In this document: one piece after another, positions 12,237-23,610 of the stretch
Numbering within the stretch: position 1 is the stretch's first letter
Layout: every line of letters starts with the position of its first letter
Assembly: GCA_033026295.1 (NCBI GenBank)
Contig: CM065171.1
Location: 3,313,457 to 3,377,456 of the forward strand
Reading direction: 5' to 3'
DNA length: 64,000 bases
Origin: Channa striata
Lineage: Eukaryota > Chordata > Actinopteri > Anabantiformes > Channidae
Translations under genes and position numbers: made by a program
The notes under the pieces: model-generated
The model's input: the letters and a program-made list of their open reading frames with translations, nothing else
Database searches by the model: none
What the model was told of the DNA's origin: nothing

Positions 12237-12996
12237 GAGAGATATACAGTAGTTTAAAAAAGGTGAAAACAAGGAAAGGCAAAGACATGACTGTAGTTTG
12301 CACGGCCACATTGACCCAACAGATTCAGCCATTCTTCTAGAGTTTAACACAGAAGAATAATAAAAAAAAAAAAAGATCTCAAAAACAAGAAAAGGGGGAA
12401 CTGTTTCTTTCGTTATCACCCTCCAACCCTTGTTCTTCATCTCTCATGTCGACCTCAAGGACTCTAGTGTTGCAGATGTTTGTAAAATACTACCACCGAT
12501 CATTGTTGCACAGTGTTACTGACTACTGAAAATGGTTTGATGTATTTACTTTAAGATGACAAAAAAAAAAGAACAAAAAAAAACTGGAAAAAATGTTGTG
12601 TATAGCCTTAGACACAAGTCATCTGTTCTTGCTTCTACAAAGCTATGTAGCTGTGCTAGGTTGTAGGATGTAGGGTTGATTTTATTTTGATTTTTTATAT
12701 GTACTGTACATTAATGCCTTCTCCACTTATTGATCAAGAAAAAAAGAGCAAAAAGATGACAATCGTCTCCTGTGCTGCAAACATATTTGCCCCATATATA
12801 CAAAATCCATTATGAATAGAGGGACTTTATCCTTTCTTTCTTTTTTTTTTTTTTCCATTTGTTTTGGTTCTCAGAAGTATTTTGCACTGTGATAGTATTA
12901 TAAATCCAACCTATACAGTACAAAACTAGCTAACTAACTAAACTGAAGGTGTGTGTTTGTGTGTCCCTTGGCATTGTGAAATGTTTCTACGTAATA

Positions 12997-13050
12997 TTTT
13001 GTGAACCCAGAGAAAAATTAAAATGCGGTATGTACAGTCCAAATATAATA
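12997..13050 (+). repeat. copy 1 of a short diverged direct repeat
   Basis: The segment starting TTTTGTGAACCCAGAGAAAA and running to AAATATAA resembles 14152-14210 with clear but imperfect identity. This copy lies inside the probable 3' UTR of exon A. Confidence 0.5.
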
Positions 13051-13447
13051 CTTCCTTTGATCAACCTCTATACTGTATGTGGCTTTGACAAATTGTTACC
13101 CAGATTTTTATTTGTATGCAAATCCCCTGTTGACCTACAGCATAGGCCCATTACTGCTTTAGCCTGAGTGATTTTCAGTGCTCAAATCCCGACGTGAAGA
13201 GATTTCGCTGTAGTACAACCTGTTTTTAATTTTCATTTTTGTTTGATTTATGTACATTACAATTAACCATTCTTTCAATTTCAACATGCCAGGAAAATAG
13301 GGGATTCAAATCTAAAATAATATGAGTGTGACATATGAAAAGTAAGTAGCAGGAAATGTAACAGGGTGTTTGAAAAGAGGAACCGTGGAAATGGGGTCTG
13401 AGTGAACCAATCAGACGTATCCTGCTGGAGGCACTGACCAATGGCTT

Positions 13448-13460
13448 TGACCTCTGACCC
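13448..13460 (-). promoter_or_regulatory. perfect DR1 nuclear-receptor half-site pair
   Basis: On the minus strand the 13 bases read GGGTCAGAGGTCA, two AGGTCA-type half-sites with a 1-base spacer. DR1 elements bind RXR heterodimers, COUP-TF and HNF4. It lies near the end of the probable 3' UTR; function is unknown. Confidence 0.35.
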
Positions 13461-13664
13461 TATCTCTGTGTTCCAGGGGAGTGTAACGATGAGAGATTAA
13501 TGGTGGGAGTCTCGCTTGGGCTCTCTCCTTCTCTGAACCAGCTATAATGAGCATTCCACTCCACATATTATGTATAAAACCTGTCTTGTGAGCTGAACAC
13601 TCTTTCTGTTTTGCTGTATCCTCATGGCAGATGCTTCGTTTTGTAACTACTGAACTGTACTTAT

Positions 13665-13676
13665 AATAAAAATAAA
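13665..13676 (+). terminator. tandem polyadenylation signals for exon A transcript
   Basis: Two back-to-back AATAAA hexamers (13665-13670 and 13671-13676), then an A-rich run at about 13690. They are the most plausible cleavage site for the transcript ending in exon A. Confidence 0.5.
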
Positions 13677-13690
13677 ATGTATTCAAACTA

Positions 13691-14790
13691 AAAAAAAAAC
13701 AAAACAAAACGGATTGTCACAGAGCAACAGCCTGTTTCATGTTTTTAATTCCTTCATTTCTGACAGCGTGAGTGATCAGAAGTGAGTAAACTGGAGAGTT
13801 AGTCCATCACCTCCGATACAAGTTATTATCTCTCAGTCAATTTCAGCGTCACACACCGTGGTCGTGATATACACACATAAATTACTGTCTGCACCACTTT
13901 GTCTCCCTGAGGTGCTCGTGAAGTAGCTGTAGTGAAACAACGTGCACAGGATCGGACTCCTGGGAACACGTGCCCCACGTGGGAAAACGCGAAGACAACA
14001 TGCAGATAGTTCAAGTACAAATTACGTGGGGGGTCTCCATCTCTGTTTCCTGTCCAGTTGCTTTGTGTCCAGGTTCACTTATTCTTTGTAATTTTACTGA
14101 AACACTTCGCAGGGTAATACGGTAGCATTATTAACTGATCTGAAGATGATCTTTTGTGAACCCTGAGAAAACATAAAATGCAATATGTGCCGTATAAATA
14201 TAACAGGCTCCATCATGACTGCTCTCTATTCTCTGAGCCCCTCTGGTCCATATCATTTGGTTTTAAAGAGTTTGTTCTTTTTTAGTCCTTTTTCAACATT
14301 ATGTAAATGTCAGTCGAAGAACTCGTGTGCCATCGTATGGTGATCACAAAGCCGTACTTCTAGTTCCAGGTCACCGAACTACTGGCACAGTCACTAACAC
14401 TGAACTCGGTGACATCTAACTCCTGGACTAGGACCTACTGACTCATACGTATGTAGGATGACGTGGTAACATCCAGAGCTGGTGGAGGACGACAGCTGTT
14501 GATAACATGATGACATGCGTCAGTACCACAAAATGTGACAATTCTTTTACACGGTTGAAAGACCAAACATGCGCATGCATTTTTAAAATACTTTTGCTGC
14601 TCACCTTGAGTTTGGAAGGACAGTAACTGACTGAACTATGTACGACTAAATGAATGAATAACGTTGTACATTGTGGGACACACTGCTCCACTACAGCCAG
14701 GTGTAGTTCTCACAGTCGCACCCGTGGCTCGGATACAACAGAACTACTGACATTAGTAAAAGATGGTGGAAAAGATGGTTAGGGAACCAT
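13691..14790. other. non-coding downstream of exon A; no gene seen
   Basis: Apart from the short repeat copy at 14152-14210, no feature is recognisable. Small minus-strand frames at 13826-14020 and 14443-14691 have no domain or splice context. Confidence 0.5.
14152..14210 (+). repeat. copy 2 of a short diverged direct repeat
   Basis: Starts TTTTGTGAACCCTGAGAAAA and matches 12997-13050 at many positions, including AAAATGC and AAATATAA. Same orientation, about 1.15 kb downstream. Origin unknown; probably an old duplication or an unnamed dispersed repeat. Confidence 0.5.
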
Positions 14791-15015
14791 CAGAGGTGGT
14801 AACTAAGTGTTAGTATACGTTGACCTTTATAGTCCTGTAAAAACTTCTGCACATTCACCCTCAAAGTCAATGCTTTTTAAAATATAACTTTTTTTCTTAG
14901 TGGACTACTTGAACTTTAAATTGTAGGGTTTGCACTCGGCACTTCAACTTCTACTTAAGTATTTTCTAAAGGAAGTACTTACAAAATACTTTTAGTCGTG
15001 GTTCTACCACCTCTG
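14791..15015. mobile_element. hAT-type MITE with 8-bp target duplication
   Basis: A 225-base element bounded by inverted ends: CAGAGGTGGTAAC on the left and GTTCTACCACCTCTG on the right, complementary apart from minor differences. It is flanked by imperfect 8-base direct repeats (GGAACCAT and GTGAACAT). Ends beginning CAG and an 8-bp duplication are hallmarks of the hAT superfamily. The interior (ACTTAAGTATTTTCTAAAGG and related words) matches the texture of a very common fish repeat built on 'AAGTACTT' motifs. There is no coding capacity, so it is non-autonomous. Confidence 0.65.
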
Positions 15016-16004
15016 GTGAACATGTCGTTACTCGTTTTTCCCTATTAAAGATTTTGTACGTACCTAAACACAGTCAGCTGTGGAGGATCGGGCGCTGCAA
15101 GATCAGACTTTTTTTGGCAAGAAAAACATCTTTAAACATTTCCTTATCATGTCATTAGAAACATACACATTGTGACAAGTTTATATGATATCTCTTTGCT
15201 TCTTAGAAATAACAATTATAACATCGGTGCTGACGGTGAGTGTTGATCTTAGTCCCTACATACAGATACTGTATCAGTGTCTCAGATGATAGGAAGAACT
15301 AAAGCTTTTAACGAAGACTTGTTAAAATTAATCTATCCATACTTACTGTCCATGTCACTAAAGAGCAGAGTGAATTTCATAGTTTGAGTTTGCTGAAGAT
15401 ATAAAGGATGTTAAACAAAGGTTTATACCCAGGTTCAGTTAAATTGTGTTTTAAAAGTATTTCCCCTTGGCGTTGAGGGGAACAGTGTGATCTGGTCTTT
15501 GTCTTCCTCATACCATGAAGTTTGTGAGGGGCTCTTTGTACAAACCCAGTATTATCCCAAAATATTCCATTACCTATGTCGTTATGTAGCTACATTAGTT
15601 TATAGTCTACTGTAGAATGAAACGGCAACCAGGAATTAGTCAGTGTGTAATGGTTTGGGCTAGAGGTCAAGAACTCAGTGCGAAGTGAATAAATCTGTGT
15701 GTCTGTGTGTGTGAGGATATAAGTAAGTCAGTAAATATTTCTTTATCATCACAGTAAAAATGAAAACAAATCTCTCACAACACGTCTCCTCCTCTCACAG
15801 TCCAGCTGGTTCAGCTGACTGCACTTTTGTCAAAGAAGAAACATTTTACGAGTTCATCCCCAACTCCCCCCCCCCGGACCCTGACCTGTGAAGACGTACG
15901 TGTGTTAACCTAACGTCACAACCCCAGAGGCTGCCGAGCCGCCGGGACGCTGCCGAGGTCAATGTCTGACTAATTTTTAAACGGATCAGCTGCACTGCAG
16001 CAGA
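15016..16004. other. non-coding; no gene seen
   Basis: Mixed non-coding sequence with a C run near 15867 and no recognisable gene or mobile element. Confidence 0.5.
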
Positions 16005-16368
16005 TGTGTGTGTGTGTGTGTGTGTGTGTCTGTCGGGGGGGGGTCATGCCACAAAGTCTGTTACCAATAAAAACTCACATCCAGTGAAAGTCACTGTTTG
16101 ACTGGCTTATATCTGCACACACACACACACACACACACGTGGCTGGATATAAACAACAAGAACAATAGGGACATTACTTGCTCTGTCTGTGTGTTTAGAA
16201 TTTGTTTGTACTGTATTTTGCATGTGTGTGTGTTCATACGTGGCGTGTGTGTGCGTGTGTGTGTGTGTGCTGTACATTTGAGTAAACGAGGCCCCCTCCC
16301 ATTCAACTGCACACATGTGTCTGATTAGAGAAGCACATTAGGTCATCTTTCATTCCATCCGGCCTGGC

Positions 16369-16428
<60 letters not shown>
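16005..16428. repeat. cluster of TG/CA and compound TA-TG microsatellites
   Basis: Four tracts occur in about 420 bases: (TG)n at 16005-16029, (CA)n at 16116-16138, an interrupted TG tract at 16244-16269, and a compound (TA)n(TG)n at 16372-16428. Long open frames on both strands here are repeat artefacts. Confidence 0.9.
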
Positions 16429-16431
<3 letters not shown>

Positions 16432-18036
16432 GCTGTTTGTTGTTCAGCTGAGCAGTTCCACCATTTGCTGCGGCCTGTTTCACCGTGTGATGAACACCAC
16501 TCTTTGCCCTTCATTTAACTTCCTCTCTTGTCATTTGCTCTGTCTTTCAGTTGCCTCTCTCTCTCTCTCTCCCTCTCTTCAGTATCCATTTCCTTTCTTT
16601 CTCCTCCATCGCATGTTGTGCAGCCGTGTGTGTCAGCACATGTTTGTGCACACACACGCTGCCTCCTCGTATAATTGCCTGTGCGGTGCATCTACATGCG
16701 GATTGATTGCGTTTAAGATGACGACGCTCTGCAGAGGTTGCAGTGGTGCCAGCGTTCGCTTGGTCGCTGGGCAGATGGTGACCTGCTGATGAACCCGTCT
16801 TTCTGTTCATTTGTTCAGCTGCCTCTAATTTCCCCTCCTCCTTTACATTAGAATGGGCTGCTGGGTCGTGCGGTGCAGAGCTCGGATTAGACCACAAGAG
16901 GGAGCAGCAGACCAGCTTTTGGAGCCGAGCCGAGCGGGTCGGGAAGGGGACACACTCCTCTCCAGCTGCGTGTTGCATGTTGCACTGCAGCAGAGGAAAA
17001 ACTGTGAACGTGGTCTGGGAATAAAAAGGTTTCATCAACCGTTCGACTACTGGGCCGATAAAATCATCAATGAACCAGTTATTTATTATTCCTCCTATTT
17101 GTGGCAGTGTGAGGCAGGATCAAACTGGCTCTTAAAAAAATGAAAAATGTCTGAAAGATAAAACTAACAAAGAGTAAAGTGAAAATTGTCATGGATTCCC
17201 ACAGTACGTGTATCTACAAAACCATTGCTGTGATTGTCGCCTTCCTCTTCAAACGAGGGTCAGAGCAGCAGCCAGTAGGATCCTCCTCCTGTGCATTGCC
17301 CTGCAGAAGAGCTTTCGCAAAAACAGGTGCTACTGTGTGTGTCACGCTGAGGTTCGTGTCTGTTCGTCGCTACATCCCCCAAGAAAATAGAAGAAAAAGG
17401 TGAATTTGTCCTTTCGCTCAATTTTTAGGGAATGCTGCACATGGATTTTATTTATTAACACTAGTGGGGGCCTGCCTTCTTTAAATTAGCTCTCTCTGAC
17501 TTCTACTTGTGTTTCTGTGTAGAATTATTTCTATGTTGTAAATACTAAAAACGTTTAGATGACCAGAAAGCACCGGGCTAAAATAAAACAACAACAACAA
17601 CAAAAAATCTCTTATAACGCTTTGTAAATCAGAATTTAATGATTTTTCTATCTCCTTTTATTAAGACATTAAAGCATTAAAGCAAACGCACAACCTGAAG
17701 ATGTTTTGTAACGAAAGAGATGAAAACCAAAATGAGTCAAACTAAATTTTAAATATTAGTTCTGAAATAATTAAAGATGCTCTGTCACGTGGATTTATTG
17801 CAGTTATGATACACACTGGGACATTATAGAATATAATGTCACACACAGTCATGTGATGTAGAGCAGTGAAATAGTTTCTCCTCAGTTCCTCGTCCTACAG
17901 TGCATCAGTAATACAGAAACCACGAAGAACACACTCGCACATGATGATGAAAGATTATAATAACGTAAAATTGAGGCTGTAGATAACAGATATGTAATGT
18001 AGAGTGTGCAAAAATGCGTACTGCAAACTGCAGGAC
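16429..18036. other. non-coding; no gene seen
   Basis: Includes a CT-rich tract near 16555-16580 and a CTCF-like word (CCACAAGAGGGAGCAG) near 16892, which has an extra mismatch to the core. Open frames on both strands overlap and have no recognisable domain. Confidence 0.45.
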
Positions 18037-18061
18037 TGTGTGTGTGTGTGTGTGTGTGTGT
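18037..18061. repeat. TG microsatellite
   Basis: Uninterrupted (TG)n run of 25 bases, followed by further TG-rich sequence to about 18110. Confidence 0.9.
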
Positions 18062-18592
18062 TAAGGCTTTCTGTGTGTACTGGATGTGTGTGTGTATATG
18101 TCTGTGTGTGGTATGTTGGATTTGCAGACGCTCACTCGTTTACAGGAACCACATTGCTGCAGGGTGAAACCTCCTCCTGTGTGTGTCCGTGTTGATCCTC
18201 AGAATCCTGTAGCGTTTCCCTCCACTGTACCATCCTAGACTTACCAAAGCGAGCACATTCAGTTTCCATCAATACCGATAATTCACTTATTTGTTTATTC
18301 CGTCATCATTAACAAATCTTCTCTCCTTTTTGTCTCACTGTAAACCGAACCGCTGGTCGGACGAAGTGGCCGATTTGACGACTGTCTGTGAACGTAATAA
18401 GTACGTCTTAAAACATTTTATTACCACACCGTTTCATAAATAAAGCGCAGTCCTGATTTTAAGCACAACTTGTACAAACAAATGCTAATGTGACAGCTTG
18501 TCCCCTCATTCACATGCATCCTTCTGTTTTATTCTGCTCAGCATCTGTGCTTATGCATGTGGGTGTGTCAGCGTCCGCATGTGTACGTTTGC

Positions 18593-18594
<2 letters not shown>

Positions 18595-18627
<33 letters not shown>
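18595..18627. repeat. TG microsatellite
   Basis: Uninterrupted (GT)n run of about 33 bases. Confidence 0.95.
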
Positions 18628-18629
<2 letters not shown>

Positions 18630-18659
18630 GGGCGAGTGTGCAGTGTCCCTCTTTCTCTC

Positions 18660-18800
18660 TCCTCACCTCTTATGAATCGATGATCATGTGGTGTAAGGGA
18701 GATAGATGGCCCCCAGCTCCATCTTGTCTCCTCTAATTGTAAAATATTAGTTACATTAGACTCGGGCCCATGATTAATGGAACTTATTTGGAAGGTGGAC
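18660..18800. other. candidate conserved non-coding block
   Basis: Short non-repetitive block between a TG repeat and CT/GA-rich sequence, with ATGATCATGTG, TAATTGTAAA and ATGATTAATGG words. It has the texture of a conserved element. No comparison was possible. Confidence 0.27.
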
Positions 18801-20231
18801 TCTCTCCCTCTCTCCCACATATACACACACTTTCTTCCTCCATCTTTCTCTCTCTCTCTCGGTTTCCACTACTCTGCAAAGTCTCTTCCTGAAAGAATTG
18901 AGTGATTTCACTTAAAGCAGACAAATAACGTCCCCACCCCCACCCAGTAGGCAAAGCAAAGGCAAGAAAGGCAGGAAAGAGAGACGACAAGGAAGAGGAG
19001 AGAAGAAAAGGAGGAAGGGAGATAAGAAAGAGGGACGGAACGGGGTAAACAACAGCTCTATGCAAAGAGGTTTTTTAAAAAGTTTCTGGTGGTAAATTTA
19101 TTTAGGCTCCTTTGTAGATCATTTAGAGTCAGATTGTGCATAATGCAGCTTCATATTTCAAATATGAAAAACGTGATCATGTCTTGATCGTGTTTACAAG
19201 CTGATGTGTGTGAAAAGAAGACATATTTTTGACTAATGCTAATGTTTCCTGGCTTGCAAAATGCCTCCAAAGAGGAGTTGAGAAGTTCAGGCGGCGAACA
19301 TTTTGATGCGTGCTCTTGCGGCACAGGAGCAGCTGAGAGTGTTTTTCTTGTTAAAGTCAATCACAGCCACAGTGAAAGGAATGTAGATCCGTGTACAGAC
19401 ACACAATCATACTCGTATTAATTCATACATGAATCTATAAATACATAAACACTCTGGCTTCCCACTGCTAGCTGCATGTTTGCTTTTTTTTTTTTACAAG
19501 CACCTGGTCACGGCAATGTGAGACACACACACACTCGCAGAAATCACTTGTTTCTGTGTGAACATAAAACTTGCTGTTTTACCAGCAAGCCTGAGCCTGG
19601 AGCTGACTTCCTGGCTGCTTCCTGCACATCTGTCAGCCTCTGCAGTCTTTGATGTGCACCATGTTTTGATACAGTAAAAATTCAATTACCGCATTCCAAT
19701 ATTTTTGTTCAGAAGTTAGTTTTAGTGGTTTGTCCACAAATTTTAGGGCACCAGTTCCACACAATCCACATTTTATTGATTTTTGGGCTGTGTGTGTGTT
19801 TGGGCGTGTGTACATGTGTGTGCATAAATGTGTGCGTATATTTAAACTTTTAATGCATTTCTGCAAAGAGAACAACTATTTTTAGGGATTTTGATGTTTT
19901 GAAACCTTTAAACTTTCTTTGGATGGACACGTTTAGGGGGAAACTTCAACCTCACAGCTTCTGTTTACATTCCAACTTACGCCACCTTCCAAAATTTAGG
20001 TGATTTATTTTTTTTAAACAGTATTTTGTTTTGTCTCTTCTGCTCTGACAAACAGCCACATTTTCATTTTCGGTGTGTCACATTAACGGTGCAGCACCTT
20101 GTACCAAAGTCGAGTGTGTTTGAGCCTGGTTAAGATGAAACTGTGCAGTGCTGTTAGAAACCTAGTTTAGATTGGCGCTTGACCAAGCAGGGCTATAAAG
20201 GTAATAACATAAACTGTGAGCTGAATTCTGA
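18801..20231. other. non-coding; no gene seen
   Basis: Pyrimidine-rich then purine-rich sequence (18785-19045), then AT-rich sequence to the inverted-repeat structure. No exon or mobile element recognised. Confidence 0.5.
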
Positions 20232-21547
20232 ATTTGATAGGGAGACACTGTACAGAGATAAGTATTAGAGTTACATGTTCACTTTTTGAAGAAGGGGTCT
20301 AGAGTCAAACCCTTCAGATCCAGGGTGTGTGCCAGATAAGAAAAAAAGGATTTTACAGAGAAAGTAGAGCAGCAAAGACTTTTAAATGGGGAACAAGGTC
20401 AGCAGAAACAAGAATCACGGTCCTAGAGCAGGCCTAGGACAGAGCCTTGAGGCACACCGTATGACTGAGGTGGATCAGAAACTGCATCATTTCATTGCGG
20501 TCTCCAAAGTAACCACACAACATAAATGAAAGCTGAATCACGAATGAACAGTGTGAACCAGGCTGAAAACTAGAACAACTCTCCACCAGCACAGTGATAC
20601 ACAGACCTGACAGGGTGGCAGTTGTGCTATACACAAACTGAAACAAGACCAACGAGGAGAAGATACTTACTTTACAGTATGTGCAGTTGCTTCATGAAGC
20701 ACATTCATTCTCCTAATATTTTATTGGCATTGCTGCACACACGGTTCTGCGCCACACTGCACGTTTTGTGTCTCCGTGATGCGCAGACAAGCTCTGGAAG
20801 GAGGAAGTGAATGAAACCCTTGAAAACTGTGGTGAAAGCAAAGCTCATTCAGCTGTCTACAGGGAACCTCAGACAACTCTACTGTGAGGTGTGATGGCTG
20901 TCAGGGCAAAGTGTTGGTTTAGCTTGCTGAACTTTACCATCACATAAAGGAGTTCCCAACCCTCCATAGTCAGAAACTATTAGAACAAATGGCAGGTGAC
21001 TTTCTTGGTTAGACATTAACCTGTCTGGTTCAGATATTTGGACTGAATGTAGAAAGAAGAAGCCAGTGAATGGAGAAAGACAGTAACGAAAGGACAAAGA
21101 GCAGGACAAGTATGTCCCTAATAAAATAGTGAGGGCGAGGGGATTACAGATCTTCAATCACCTGGAGCAGCTTCGAGTGGAGATGAAATTGTCAAAGAAC
21201 AAACTGGAAGCAATGGCTCCACGCTAAGGATGATCTCATGGAAATCAAACCGAATTCATCCTTGAAGAGATGCGATGATGAACATGGATACAAGCTGATT
21301 TGGTTTGTGGAAGAGCTGAGCATCATTAAAATACTTGTGCTTCATGGATCCACGTAGGCCGTGATTCTTGTTTCTGCTGACCTTGTTCCCCATTTAAAAG
21401 TCTTTGCTGCTTTACTTTGTCTGTAAAATCCCTTTTTTCTTATCTGGCACACACCCTGGATCTGAAGGGTTTGACTCTAGACCCCTTCTTCAAAAAGTGA
21501 ACATGTAACTCTAATACTTATTTCTGTACAGTGTCTCCCTATCAAAT
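20232..21547. mobile_element. 1.3-kb long inverted-repeat structure containing LINE sequence
   Basis: Two arms of about 195 bases are inverted copies of each other: 20232-20426 and 21355-21547. They can be followed base by base from ATTTGATAGGGAGACACTGT (left) to its complement at the right end, with few mismatches. The roughly 930-base interior contains a fragment of non-LTR reverse transcriptase on the minus strand, with the motif YGVPQGSVLG near 20427-20462. I saw no clear target-site duplication. It could be a foldback element, an inverted duplication of a LINE tail, or a LINE insertion near a non-autonomous DNA element. Confidence 0.7.
20427..20660 (-). pseudogene. non-LTR retrotransposon reverse transcriptase fragment
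   Basis: On the minus strand, 20427-20462 translates to the conserved reverse transcriptase signature GVPQGSVLG, preceded by SDPPQSY. This is the usual setting of the motif in L2/Rex-type fish LINEs. The reading frame is broken on both sides, and only a small part of the domain remains. It sits inside the left half of the inverted-repeat structure. Confidence 0.6.
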
Positions 21548-21935
21548 CTTTATAATTTTTGTTTGGTCAAAAGAGACAAACTGGTCACAAGGAGACACAT
21601 GACAACCATAAAAACATTCAAATTTACTTAAAATGTCAGTCTTCTCCCACTTAATCCATGTCAACATTCAGAATCAGTGAGAACCAAATCCTCCTGCTGT
21701 TGGGGTCCTAGCAAAACGTTGTGTGTCAGTATTTGAACCTGTGCGACGCTCCGTGACTGTTTCCCTAACTTTGAGCTGTTATCACCGTGTGTTGAGGTCA
21801 GAGGAAGTTCATGATGATTAATGCAGCCGAGCTCTTTGTGTCAGAATGTGAGTGAGAAGCAGGTGGCCGGCATATCCATCAACCCCCACTGCCCTCCATT
21901 TTTTTCTTTTCTCTTCATTGTGTAGAAACATGGAG

Positions 21936-21938
<3 letters not shown>
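21548..21938. other. non-coding; no gene seen
   Basis: Ordinary non-coding sequence between the inverted-repeat structure and the CA microsatellites. Confidence 0.5.

Positions 21939-21967
<29 letters not shown>
21939..21967. repeat. CA microsatellite
   Basis: Uninterrupted (CA)n run of about 29 bases. Confidence 0.95.
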
Positions 21968-21969
<2 letters not shown>

Positions 21970-22090
21970 AGAGACAACCACGCAGTTGGGCATCCATTAT
22001 CTGGGTACAGTGACAGGTCAGCAACAGATTGCGCCTCCCTCAGTTCAGCAGGGACTCTGAGGAAAAATAAGGCAAGGTTGGACGTCTAGT

Positions 22091-22118
22091 CACACACACA
22101 CACACACACACACACACA
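22091..22118. repeat. CA microsatellite
   Basis: Uninterrupted (CA)n run of about 28 bases, 124 bases after the previous one. Confidence 0.95.
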
Positions 22119-22179
22119 ATTACAGTAACACATCGACAGCATCTTTACAAAAGATGGAGACAATGAAAAAAGGTACAAA

Positions 22180-23175
22180 TGACTGGGTGAGTGAGTGAGC
22201 AAACAGTGAGCAGATGAGTGAAGGAAAACACGGCAGAAAGAGTGTCGGGTGCAAAGCAGCGACTTAAACAAGCGTGGATCAATGGAAATAAGGACACATG
22301 GAATAAGTGGGTGAGTGAGGAAACATAAATGAAAGACTGTGTTGGTTGGATGGAAAGAACAAATGTGTGAATGAATGAGAATGTTGTGGGTTTCTATTTT
22401 ATTTTGGGTGTGAGAGTGAACATTTGTCTGTCTGTGTATGTCTCTCTGTGTTGGACCCCACCTCTCACCCTATGACATCTGGGACAGGCTCTCCAGGTGT
22501 ATGGATGGATGAGTGAGTGAATAAAAGTGGTGAATGGACACATCAGTGATGAATAAAGCCAACCATAGTAAAGCTGAGTGAGTGAAAGTGTGAATACAGT
22601 TACTGAGTAAGTGAGTTAATAAAAGAAAACAAAGGTCCAGTAAATAAATAAATAAATAAAAGAAAATTTTGTGAATGGGTGAATAAAATAAGAGTCACTA
22701 AATGAAAAATGGAGATGATTGAGTGAATGAAAAAACATAGATGAGCAAACCGGGACTGGATAATGTTTGACTGAGCGTAAGAAAGAAAACACGGGTGAGT
22801 GAATGAGTGAAAGGAAACAGGTGAGGGAGTTTATGTCGGTGTAAGAAAAAAAGAGAGTGAATGAATGAGAGAAAATGTAAGTCGAGACAATAGAGTTAAA
22901 TAAAAAAACAAGAGACGAATGAGTAAATGAAAGGTAACAGTTTCAACGAGTTAGTGGATGAATGAACGAAAACAGACAAACGGTGGGTGAGCGAATGAAA
23001 CAAAATGTAGATGCATAAATCAAGAAAATAAAATAAACTACAGTGCATAAAAATCAAGTGAGCGAGTTGAAAAAAAACACGGGTTAGTAAACGGAGGAAG
23101 AAAGAAAGAAGGTTACGTGAGTGACGATGTCAGTGACTGAGTGAGCGGATGAGTGAATGAGTGTGTGAAGTAAAC
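22180..23175. repeat. degenerate minisatellite of GTGAGTGAATGAA-type units
   Basis: About 1 kb built from diverged copies of words such as GAGTGAATGA followed by an A-rich segment (AAAGAAAAC, AAAGGAAAC, AAAATG). The spacing is irregular, roughly 35-50 bases. A short (AATA)n tract lies near 22640. Strand asymmetry is marked: the + strand is almost free of C over long stretches. It looks like an old tandem array that has decayed. No coding frame. Confidence 0.7.
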
Positions 23176-23214
23176 TTTGTGCACAATCATAAGGAAAGCA
23201 GCAGTCGACTTCAG

Positions 23215-23610
23215 AAAAGACAGAGATCCAACAACGGGGCTGCTATTTTGGGTTCTTATTAACAGGTCCTACTGGTACAGCAATTAATAATCTAGTTCAG
23301 TATTTAACATGGGAGCCGGTCCCTGGTGGAGACGTTTTAGCTGGCTTTGATGCTGAAAGAGCTCCTTCCCCTCCGCCCCTCTCCCTTCCCGACACTTCCT
23401 CTCTTCTCCTTAAGTGCCTCCCCTGGTGTTATTTGTGTGTTGGTTTTCTCTAGTTAAGCTAGGAAACAGACCAAATCGTTATTCCCCAAACTTCAGGCCA
23501 ATTTTCTATTAACACGCCAGCTCGTTGAGGGAAATGCTCCTAATTCTTCAGAGGAAAGAGATAAATTCCCTTCGGGCTGTCTGAAGTAATGTAAATTTAT
23601 TTATTTTCGG
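23215..23610. other. candidate conserved non-coding block
   Basis: Non-repetitive sequence of mixed composition that starts abruptly after the minisatellite, with AATTAATAATC, TTAGCTGGCTTTGAT and TTCTATTAACACG words. No coding potential. The texture suggests a conserved element. Confidence 0.3.

Larger units (their letters stand above)
11285..13690 (+). other. probable 3' UTR of exon A
   Basis: Begins right after the TAA of exon A and runs through AT-rich, mostly repeat-poor sequence to two consecutive AATAAA hexamers at 13665-13676, followed within about 20 bases by an A-rich stretch. A Pumilio-type TGTACATA lies at 12229-12236. The 2.4-kb length is typical of vertebrate brain-expressed transcripts. 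The UTR extent is inferred; no transcript evidence was available. Confidence 0.45.

Noticed and set aside
16403..17038. Long overlapping frames near 16.4-17.0 kb on both strands
   Set aside because: They begin in TG/CA microsatellites or pass through CT-rich tracts. No domain and no clear splice sites.
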